From Ancylobacter novellus DSM 506 (lineage in GTDB: Bacteria; Pseudomonadota; Alphaproteobacteria; Rhizobiales; Xanthobacteraceae), in the NCBI RefSeq assembly GCF_000092925.1, contig NC_014217.1, forward strand, positions 2,790,001 to 2,854,000: a stretch of 64,000 nt of DNA, in the 5' to 3' direction. Below the pieces are notes generated by a model, which ran no database searches, was not told the origin of the DNA, and saw nothing but the letters and a program-made list of their open reading frames with translations. Positions 51,579 through 64,000 of this stretch are shown piece by piece. The translations under genes were made by a program, and so were the position numbers. The first letter of the stretch is position 1; the number at the start of each line of letters is the position of its first letter.

Positions 51579-51843
51579 CGAAGCCTCCGATTCATCATTC
51601 GCCATACGCCCTAGCGGAACCCGTAATTGCGGCACCGGCAAGACCTCGCCCGGCCTCTGCGGAAGCGTCTCCGGCGCCTCCCGCCGCCGCTCGCTGGGCC
51701 GCAACGGCATTGCGCCCGGGCATGGCGCACCTTACCTTTCCTTTCGCCGACGGTGCCGCCCTCGCAACAAGCGGGAAAAATCGCCGCGCCGATCTCGCGC
51801 GCGGCGCTTGTGCGCAGGCGCCAATTCTGGCATCTTCGCGATT

Positions 51844-51868
51844 GATAGGGCAGCTATACTGTCCTATC
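51844..51868. promoter_or_regulatory. inverted repeat upstream of gltB
   Basis: GATAGGGCAG and CTGTCCTATC (one mismatch) flank CTATA. The centre contains TATACT, which could be a -10 element, so a regulator bound here could block or aid the gltB promoter 155 bases before the start codon. No -35 is clear. The rest of 51579 to 52023 shows no gene. Confidence 0.35.
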
Positions 51869-52023
51869 ATCGATAGGCTGATGCCTGTGCGACGCGGGTG
51901 CGATGCATGGCACGGTCGATGCTAGCGTGTTTCGGCAGCATGCACGCCTTGCGGGAGAGCGCCCCGCGAGGCTCGACGCGTGCGGGCTGCCGGACAAGAG
52001 CGACCCTTTAGGGAGTGACGGGA

Positions 52024-56754
<4,731 letters not shown>

Positions 56755-56763
56755 CCGCCTGCG

Positions 56764-56784
56764 CCCGCCGGGAGAACCGGCGGG
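56764..56784 (+). terminator. hairpin after gltB
   Basis: Eight-pair stem CCCGCCGG/CCGGCGGG with GAGAA loop, ten bases after the gltB stop codon. No T-run, so probably an attenuating or stabilising hairpin rather than a full stop before gltD. Confidence 0.45.
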
Positions 56785-56927
56785 AAAGGCCCGAAAAGAC
56801 GGGCTGCGGCGCGAGCCGTGGCGCGGCCGTGTGCCGCGCCGTCATTTTCCAACTGGCATGATTGATGTATCTGGCACCGGAGGGTGGAACGCCTCCAAGG
56901 TGGCGGTGCTCCGCGAAAGAGGGCGCA

Positions 56928-58352
<1,425 letters not shown>

Positions 58353-58385
58353 GGCGGGGGGGATTCCCGCCTCCACCAATACACC

Positions 58386-58490
58386 GTCATCCTGAGGTGC
58401 CCGGCGTTTCGCCGGGCCTCGAAGGATGCTCGTCGTAACACGTCAGATCCATCCTTCGAGGCTCGGCTTCGCCGAGCACCTCAGGATGAC
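58386..58490. repeat. rhizobial palindromic repeat, copy 2
   Basis: A 105-base palindrome matching the element at 37959. Outer arms GTCATCCTGAGGTGC and GCACCTCAGGATGAC are perfect, with inner CTCGAAGGAT and ATCCTTCGAG and GC-rich side hairpins. It sits between the convergent ends of gltD and the DUF459 gene, where it may serve as a two-way terminator. Confidence 0.8.
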
Positions 58491-58511
58491 GTTCATCTGG
58501 AGTGAATCGGA

Positions 58512-60023
58512 CTACGGCGCCGCCGGTTCCGCGGGCGTCGCCGCCGTGCCGGTGCCGGCGCCCGCCGCGGAATCCGCGGGAACGGCCGACACGCCCTGCG
58601 CGGCGGCTGGGGTCGCCGCCGGCAGCTCGGTCTGCGGCATGGGCGGGACGAGCGGCTCGGTCGCGGCGGCCGGCTGCCCGGCCGGCCAGCGGAAATCGTC
58701 CGTGCGCCCCAGCACCGCGGGCAGCGTCGCGCCGCTGACCAACACGTTCGCCGGCTCGGGCTTCGGGGTTGCGGGGGCGGCCTGCACGATGTCCTTCGGC
58801 GCTTCCTTCGCCGCCGGGCCGGCCGGAGCCGTGGGCGCGCCGGCAAGCGTGCGGGCGCTGCCCGCCGCGCCGCCGGTCAGCTGGATGATCGAGGGCCGCG
58901 TGTCGGCGGGATCGGTCGCCGCCGTGGGCGCGTCCTCGCGGTGCATCAGGTCGTCGAGCTGCTGGTCCACGAAGAAGGCGAGCTTGCGCGCGCCGGCGCG
59001 GGTGAAGCCGACGCCGTCGGCGTTGCGCAGGCGCCGGCGCTGGCCATCGACCGCGGGGCCCGAGGTCATGAACTTGCCGTTCTCGTCGACGAAGCCGTCG
59101 GTGACATCGACGAAGATGAAGCCGGCGCGCTCGACCTGCTCCTTCAGCAGCGCGTTGAGCTGGGCGATCTGCTCGTTGCGGGCCTCGTCCTCCACCGGCG
59201 GCAGGCCGGCCACCACCACCGGGCGGCCGTGCAGCTTGAGCGCCAGCAGGAACTCCTCCAAGCGGCGGCCATAGAGCTCGCGCCAGCGTTCGTCGAGCAC
59301 CTCGGCGCGCCCGGCAGGGTCGTCGATCGGCTTGAGGTCGTTGGCGCCGGCCAGCACCACGATGACGTTGGGCTGTTCCTCGCCGGACGGCAGCTGCCGC
59401 GCGGTGGCGATCCAGTCGAACGGGCTCGCCGGGGCGATCCCCGAGCCGTCCTGCGTCTTGCCGACGACGACCGCGCCCTCGCGGTCGGCGGCGAAGGCGT
59501 CCGCCAGCCCCTGCGCCAGCGTCGCCGCCTGCTCGTCGCCGATCACCAGCACGACGTCCTTGACGTCCTCGACCTCGCCGCGCGCCTCGGCTGCCGTGGC
59601 GTAGACCTTGCCGCGCGGCACCGCAGGCGCCTGCTGGACGACGACGGGAGGCGCCGCGGCCGGCCCGGTGCCATCGCCGGGATATTGCCTCAGCCGCGGC
59701 GCGCGGCGTTCGCCGCCGCCTCCGCCGCTGAACAGATCGATGAAGGGCTGGAACGGCGACCAGGCGCGGCGCGGCTGCTGCTGGGGCTGGCGCGCCTGCG
59801 TCGAGGGGCGGGCCTGCTGCTGGCGCGCGGCCGGACGTTGCTGGCGGGTCTGGCTCTGATAGCGCGGCTGCGGCGCCTGGCGCGAGCTCGGCTGGCCGAC
59901 ATCGGCCGGCGGGCGGAACCAGTCGCTCTGCGCCTGCGCCAGCGAGCAGCCGGCGACGAGCACGCCGGCAACCGCCAGCGCCTTCAGTCCGAGCCGGTAT
60001 CCGCGTGCCCGCGTGACGCGCAT
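58512..60023 (-). CDS. exported DUF459 (SGNH-hydrolase-like) protein
   Basis: Exported protein of 503 residues. The signal region (residues 12 to 31, LKALAVAGVLVAGCSLAQAQ) contains AGC and could also be a lipobox. A Gln/Arg/Pro-rich linker follows. The DUF459 SGNH-like domain spans about residues 155 to 360: VVLVIGDEQAATLAQGLADA, VIVVLAGANDLKPIDDPAGR and VGFTRAGARKLAFFVD. The usual SGNH serine is replaced (GDE in place of GDS); DUF459 members vary here. The C-terminal 130 residues are Pro/Ala-rich. It lies next to the lytic transglycosylase on the same strand, so a cell-wall role is possible. Confidence 0.8.
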   Translation of the reverse strand: MRVTRARGYRLGLKALAVAGVLVAGCSLAQAQSDWFRPPADVGQPSSRQAPQPRYQSQTRQQRPAARQQQARPSTQARQPQQQPRRAWSPFQPFIDLFSGGGGGERRAPRLRQYPGDGTGPAAAPPVVVQQAPAVPRGKVYATAAEARGEVEDVKDVVLVIGDEQAATLAQGLADAFAADREGAVVVGKTQDGSGIAPASPFDWIATARQLPSGEEQPNVIVVLAGANDLKPIDDPAGRAEVLDERWRELYGRRLEEFLLALKLHGRPVVVAGLPPVEDEARNEQIAQLNALLKEQVERAGFIFVDVTDGFVDENGKFMTSGPAVDGQRRRLRNADGVGFTRAGARKLAFFVDQQLDDLMHREDAPTAATDPADTRPSIIQLTGGAAGSARTLAGAPTAPAGPAAKEAPKDIVQAAPATPKPEPANVLVSGATLPAVLGRTDDFRWPAGQPAAATEPLVPPMPQTELPAATPAAAQGVSAVPADSAAGAGTGTAATPAEPAAP

Positions 60024-60115
60024 GAGCCGTTCCCCGATGGCGACATCTCACCAGAGCGGTGAACCATTATCGCGGCTGTTTCAAGACCCCTGTCGGCCGG
60101 GCGTCAAGAGCCGGG

Positions 60116-61483
60116 TCACGAGCCGTCGCGGGCGCGCAGGCTCTCCAGCACCTCGCCGCTCGCCATGCCGTCGGGCAGCAGGCCGGCGCTGACCTGATAT
60201 TCGCGCACCGCGACGCGGGTCTTCGAGCCGATGGCGCCGTCATGCGGGCCGACGTCGTAGCCGCGCGAGGCCAGCCGCTTCTGCAGTTCCGAGCGCTCCA
60301 GCCGCGACAGGGCGCGCTGGTCTTCCGGCCAGGGCTGCACGAACGGCCCGCCGCCGCGGATGCGGTCGGCGAGATGGCCGATGGCGAGCGCATAGGCGTC
60401 GGCCGGGTTGTAGCTGAGGATGGCCTTGAAATTGTCGGTCATCAGGAAGGCCGGTCCCTTGGCGCCGGCCGGCAGCAGGAGATAGGCGGTCTCGCCCGCC
60501 GCCGGCATCGGCCGGCCCTCGGGCCGGCGCACGCCCAGCGCCGCCCATTCGCGCATCGGCTTGCGCACATGCTTGTCGGCGAGCAGGTAGTTGAAATTGC
60601 GCGGCAAGACGACCTCGTAGCCCCAGCTCCGGCCGGCGACCCAGCCACCGCGCTTGAGCTTGTTGGCGGTCGAGCCCATGGCGTCGGCGACCGAATCCAC
60701 CACGTTGCGATGGCCGTCGCCGTCGAAGTCCACCGCGTCGCGCTGGAAGGCGGTCGGCATGAACTGGGTGAGGCCGAAGGCGCCGGCCCAGGAGCCGCGC
60801 AGATGAGTCTCGGGGATGTCGCCCTTGTCGACGATGCGCAGCGCGGCGACGAACTCGTCGCGGAAATAGGCCTTCCGGCGGCCGACGCAGGCGAGCGTCG
60901 CGGTCGCCTCCAGCACCGGATAGGAGCCGCGGGCGCTGCCGTAATTGGTCTCGATGCCCCAGATGGCGGCGACGACATAGGGATCGACGCTGTAGCTGCG
61001 CCCCACCGCCTCGAACACCTGGGCGTTCTGGGCCATCGCCTCGCGGCCCTTGCGGATGCGGGTCTCGGAGACCAGCATCGTCACATAGTCCCCCGCCGTG
61101 CGGCTGAACTCGGGCTGCGTCTCCAGCTTCGCCATGATGCCCATGTCGGGCTTCAGACCCGCCGTGTAGCGGCGGAAGCCGGCGGCCGAGACGCCGGCCT
61201 GGCGCGCCTTCGGCTCAAGGCTCGCGACGCAGCGGCTGAAATTCGCCTCGTCGCGGGCGAGCGCGGACGGCGTCATGTCGGGATGGGTCGACGGCGCCGA
61301 GGCCGCGGGCCGGGCGGCCGCAGCGCGAGCCGGCGGCGCGGCATAGGCGCTCTGTCCGCTCGCGGGCGTCGCGAGCGCTCCGGTGATGTCGTCGGCGCCG
61401 GCGCAGCCGGCAAGACCGAGGCAGACCAGCACCAGGCCGGCGAGGCCGGCCGGGTGCCGGCCGGGGACCGGACGAGAACTCAT
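60116..61483 (-). CDS. lytic murein transglycosylase (MltB-type) lipoprotein
   Basis: Peptidoglycan-cutting enzyme of 455 residues. The lipobox LVCLGLAGCAG near residue 30 predicts a lipoprotein. The SLT_2 (MltB) domain covers about residues 85 to 390, with the catalytic glutamate in VVAAIWGIETNYGSARGSYP and family blocks GSWAGAFGLTQFMPTAFQRD and DFDGDGHRNVVDSVADAMGS. A peptidoglycan-binding domain ends the protein (ELQKRLASRGYDVGPHDGAI). I chose ATG 61483 with AGGG upstream; ATG 61513 is in frame. It lies 92 bases upstream of the DUF459 gene and is divergent from galU. Confidence 0.92.
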   Translation of the reverse strand: MSSRPVPGRHPAGLAGLVLVCLGLAGCAGADDITGALATPASGQSAYAAPPARAAAARPAASAPSTHPDMTPSALARDEANFSRCVASLEPKARQAGVSAAGFRRYTAGLKPDMGIMAKLETQPEFSRTAGDYVTMLVSETRIRKGREAMAQNAQVFEAVGRSYSVDPYVVAAIWGIETNYGSARGSYPVLEATATLACVGRRKAYFRDEFVAALRIVDKGDIPETHLRGSWAGAFGLTQFMPTAFQRDAVDFDGDGHRNVVDSVADAMGSTANKLKRGGWVAGRSWGYEVVLPRNFNYLLADKHVRKPMREWAALGVRRPEGRPMPAAGETAYLLLPAGAKGPAFLMTDNFKAILSYNPADAYALAIGHLADRIRGGGPFVQPWPEDQRALSRLERSELQKRLASRGYDVGPHDGAIGSKTRVAVREYQVSAGLLPDGMASGEVLESLRARDGS

Positions 61484-61760
61484 GACGCTTACCCTAACGC
61501 AATTCCGGGCCATGATTAGGCAGGCGACATGGTTTCCACGGACTTAACGCAGCGTTCGTTTTCCGTTACGTCACATGCGGCGCGGCGCCGCGCGCCGTTT
61601 CCAGGCGCAGGGCGGCTCCGCGTCCACTGCCGGGACCGAATCCGTCACGTCGGCGTTATCCCGGCGGTGCATTGCGGCACGCGAGACGTTAAGCTGACTT
61701 TCATCGGATTTTCGTTTTGCTTGCCCACCCCAGCGACCAGAAGAGCGGCATAACTCCCCC

Positions 61761-62651
61761 ATGGTAAAACCCATTCGCAAGGCGATCCTTCCCGTGGCCG
61801 GCCTCGGCACGCGCTTCCTGCCGGCCACCAAGGCCGTGCCGAAGGAAATGCTCACCGTCGTAGACCGGCCCGTCGTGCAGCATGTGGTCGACGAGGCGCG
61901 CGCCGCCGGCATCGAGCACATCGTCTTCGTGACCGGCCGCAACAAGGGCGTCATCGAAGACCATTTCGACCGGCAGTACGAGCTCGAGGACACGCTGAAC
62001 GAGCGCGGCAAGACGCAGATGCTGGAAATGCTGCGCCACGAGACCATGGGTCCGGGCGCCACCAGCTTCACCCGCCAGCAATTGCCCCTCGGCCTCGGCC
62101 ATGCGGTGTGGTGCGCGCGCGACATCATCGGCAACGAGCCCTTCGCGCTGCTGCTGCCGGACATGCTGCACAAGCCGACCAACGGCAAGGGCTGCCTCGC
62201 CCAGATGGCCGAGGCCTATGCCAAGACCGGCGGCGGCAACCACATCGCGGTCTACGAGGTGCCGCCGGAGCAGACCGACCAGTACGGCATCGTCGGGCTC
62301 GGCGACGAGGTGGCCGAGGGCGTGCACAGGATCGCCGGCATGGTGGAGAAGCCGAAGAAGGACGTCGCCCCCTCCAACCTCGCCATTTCCGGCCGCTACA
62401 TCCTGCAGCCGGAGATCTTCGAATTGCTGGCCACGCAGGAGCGCGGCGCCGGCAACGAGATCCAGCTCACCGATTCCATGCTCAAGCTGGCGCGGGAGCA
62501 GGATTTCTACAGCGTGACCTTCGACGGCGCGATCTACGATTGCGGCTCGAAGCTCGGCTTCCTGATGGCGAACGTCGCCTATGCGCTCGACAATCCGGAG
62601 ATCGCCGACACCTTCCGGCCCGAGCTCGACGCGCTGCTGGCAAAGAACTGA
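61761..62651 (+). CDS. galU: UTP-glucose-1-phosphate uridylyltransferase
   Basis: Enzyme of 296 residues that makes UDP-glucose, a precursor for exopolysaccharide, lipopolysaccharide and cyclic glucans. The nucleotide-binding loop is [20 protein letters not shown], followed by [20 protein letters not shown]. Substrate motifs include [29 protein letters not shown] and [14 protein letters not shown]. Length is normal for GalU. The ATG follows about 245 bases of divergent promoter region shared with the lytic transglycosylase. Confidence 0.96.
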   Translation: MVKPIRKAILPVAGLGTRFLPATKAVPKEMLTVVDRPVVQHVVDEARAAGIEHIVFVTGRNKGVIEDHFDRQYELEDTLNERGKTQMLEMLRHETMGPGATSFTRQQLPLGLGHAVWCARDIIGNEPFALLLPDMLHKPTNGKGCLAQMAEAYAKTGGGNHIAVYEVPPEQTDQYGIVGLGDEVAEGVHRIAGMVEKPKKDVAPSNLAISGRYILQPEIFELLATQERGAGNEIQLTDSMLKLAREQDFYSVTFDGAIYDCGSKLGFLMANVAYALDNPEIADTFRPELDALLAKN

Positions 62652-62663
62652 TCGCATAACTGC

Positions 62664-62684
62664 CGGGCGCCGCCACGGCGCCCG
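62664..62684 (+). terminator. hairpin after galU
   Basis: Perfect nine-pair stem CGGGCGCCG/CGGCGCCCG with a three-base loop, 13 bases after the galU stop. There is no T-run. Confidence 0.5.
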
Positions 62685-62728
62685 ACTTCAGCCCGCACGC
62701 TGACGCCGTGGTCGGAAGAGACACCAGC

Positions 62729-63625
62729 ATGCCCCTGTTCCACGGATTGTCGGCCTTTCCGCTCACCCCGACGGATGCGGCGGGCAAGGTGCAGGAAGCG
62801 CTGCTCGCCCGCTTCCTCGACCGCATAGTCGCCGCGGGCGTCGACAGCATCGGGCTGCTCGGCAGCACCGGCACCTATGCCTATCTCTCGCGCGACGAGC
62901 GGCAACATGCTCTTCGCGTCGCCGTTGGCCATGTCCGCGGCCGGGTGCCGCTGATCGCCGGGGTCGGCGCCCTGCGCACCGACGAGGCGGTCGCGCTGGC
63001 GCAGGATGCGAGGGCCGCCGGCGCGGACGGCCTGCTTCTGGCGCCCATGTCCTATACGCCGCTGACGGAGGAGGAGGTCTTCCAGCACTTCGCCACTGTG
63101 GCCGAGGCGGGCGGGCTGCCGCTCTGCATCTACAACAACCCGACCACGACGCACTTCACCTTCAGCCTGGAGCTGATCGAGCGGCTGGCGGCACTGCCGC
63201 ATGTCGCGGCCATCAAGATGCCGCTTCCCGCCAAGGGCGATTTCACTGACGAGATCGAGCGGATACGCGCGCGGACCCCGGCCGGTTTTGCCGTGGGCTA
63301 TAGCGGCGACTGGGGAGCCACTGACGCGCTGCTGGCGGGATGCAACGCCTGGTACAGCGTCGTCGCCGGCCTTCTGCCCGGCGAGGCATTGAAGCTCACC
63401 CGCGCCGCGCAGTCCGGCGACGCGGCTGCGGCCAAGCACTGGAATGCGCGCTTCGAACCCTTGTGGGAACAGTTTAGGACATTCGGCAGCCTTCGCGTGA
63501 TGTATGCGATCGCCGAGGTGCTGGACCTGGGCGGGGCCATTCCGCCCCGGCCCCTGCTTCCCCTGCCCCCGGCGGAACGCAGCCGGGTGGAGCTGGCCGT
63601 GCAGGGATTGCTCACTGAGCGCTAA
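62729..63625 (+). CDS. dihydrodipicolinate synthase (DapA) family protein
   Basis: Schiff-base aldolase/lyase of 298 residues in the DapA/NAL superfamily. The family sites are present: GLLGSTGTYAYLSRDERQHA, catalytic Tyr135 in LCIYNNPTTT and Schiff-base Lys163 in AAIKMPLPAKG. Some usual DapA residues differ (TGTYAYL rather than TGE-AT), so I would not call it the lysine-pathway enzyme; related enzymes cleave keto-sugar acids or N-acetylneuraminate. ATG 62729 is chosen over GTG 62708. Its stop codon overlaps that of the convergent NfeD-like gene. Confidence 0.87.
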   Translation: MPLFHGLSAFPLTPTDAAGKVQEALLARFLDRIVAAGVDSIGLLGSTGTYAYLSRDERQHALRVAVGHVRGRVPLIAGVGALRTDEAVALAQDARAAGADGLLLAPMSYTPLTEEEVFQHFATVAEAGGLPLCIYNNPTTTHFTFSLELIERLAALPHVAAIKMPLPAKGDFTDEIERIRARTPAGFAVGYSGDWGATDALLAGCNAWYSVVAGLLPGEALKLTRAAQSGDAAAAKHWNARFEPLWEQFRTFGSLRVMYAIAEVLDLGGAIPPRPLLPLPPAERSRVELAVQGLLTER

Positions 63626-64000
63626 GGCGTCCCCGCCGGCGTCACCCGCAGCGTCGCGCCTTCCGCGCCGGCGACGACGACGCGCGTGCCGGCCGGGCAG
63701 TCCGGGCCGGTCACCCGCCAGATCGTGTCGTCGACCCTGATCTGCCCCACCCCGTCCTTGATGGCCTCGTGCAGCACGAAGTCCCGCCCGACCAGCGCGT
63801 CGGTGCGGCGGTTGAGGAAGGGCCGGTCGCTCTCCGCATGCTTCGAGCGCGCCAGCATCCGCCCGATCACGACCGCGAACAGCGCCGCGACCGCGAACAG
63901 CACGAGCTGCGCCTGCCAGCCCATCGGCACGAGAGCCACGGCGATGCTTGTGGCCAGCGCCGCGACCCCGAACCAGATCAGATAGGCGCCGGGCACCACC
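63622..64000 (-). CDS. NfeD-like membrane protein, 5' end outside the window
   Basis: The visible 125 residues start within the first membrane segment (VPGAYLIWFGVAALATSIAV), followed by a second (QAQLVLFAVAALFAVVIGRM) and a C-terminal OB-fold domain (LVGRDFVLHEAIKDGVGQIR, then VDDTIWRVTGPDCPAGTRVV). This matches short NfeD proteins, which work with SPFH/stomatin membrane proteins. The family usually has about 20 to 25 more N-terminal residues, so the true start lies past 64000. Its stop overlaps that of the DapA-family gene. Confidence 0.85.
   Translation of the reverse strand, partial: VVPGAYLIWFGVAALATSIAVALVPMGWQAQLVLFAVAALFAVVIGRMLARSKHAESDRPFLNRRTDALVGRDFVLHEAIKDGVGQIRVDDTIWRVTGPDCPAGTRVVVAGAEGATLRVTPAGTP

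Noticed and set aside
51825..51850. A sigma-54 promoter before gltB (TGGCA at 51828)
   Set aside because: The GC element is missing at the required 12-base spacing.

Overview
The window is GC-rich chromosomal DNA of an alphaproteobacterium of the order Hyphomicrobiales (Rhizobiales). The evidence is a canonical rpoH, cpdR next to an N-formylglutamate amidohydrolase, an aa3-type cytochrome oxidase subunit IV leading into pntAA-pntAB-pntB, an hsp20 gene with a ROSE-type RNA thermometer, three small-RNA genes of the mmgR/alpha-r8 (suhB) type, and DUF459, lytic transglycosylase and galU in a row. A Xanthobacteraceae relative (Ancylobacter/Starkeya-like) is my best guess, but I cannot prove the genus from sequence alone.

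The window has two parts. Bases 1 to about 27,570 are accessory DNA. This part holds an EVE-HNH nuclease beside a broken second HNH gene, an XRE regulator, a frameshifted large tyrosine recombinase, a 2,166-residue autotransporter with a perfect-length 429-residue internal duplication preceded by a sulfotransferase, and relics of an integrase and a VOC protein. Next come a LuxR regulator, an AhpD-like protein, a chloroperoxidase-like hydrolase and a stress/efflux cluster (SDR, EmrB-type MFS pump, HlyD adaptor, cupin, two NmrA-like reductases around an AraC regulator, MarC). A serine recombinase closes the region; its reading frame runs into the 3' half of a tRNA-Glu(CTC) gene. Dispersed intergenic repeats sit here too. 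I read the tRNA as the right edge of an integrated island; the left edge is not in the window.

From about 27,700 to 64,000 the content is core: DUF6476 and rluD with touching divergent starts, rpoH, a CBS protein, transhydrogenase, an ABC1 kinase, several small conserved membrane or unknown proteins, DUF3445, an MBL hydrolase, an AraC regulator, pepF, a histidine phosphatase and small exported proteins. It continues with tRNA-Val(GAC), cpdR, N-formylglutamate amidohydrolase, the small-RNA cluster, hisN, a lysophospholipase-like hydrolase, hsp20 between two PepSY-like exported proteins, gltB-gltD, DUF459, a lytic transglycosylase, galU, a DapA-family enzyme and an NfeD-like protein cut by the window end.

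The main functional links are these. rpoH and an RpoH-type promoter plus thermometer at hsp20 form a heat-shock circuit. The AraC regulator has the same direct-repeat site in front of itself and both NmrA-like reductases. gltB and gltD make the two glutamate synthase subunits. Three mmgR-like small RNAs lie just upstream of, and on the strand opposite to, the inositol-monophosphatase-family gene hisN.
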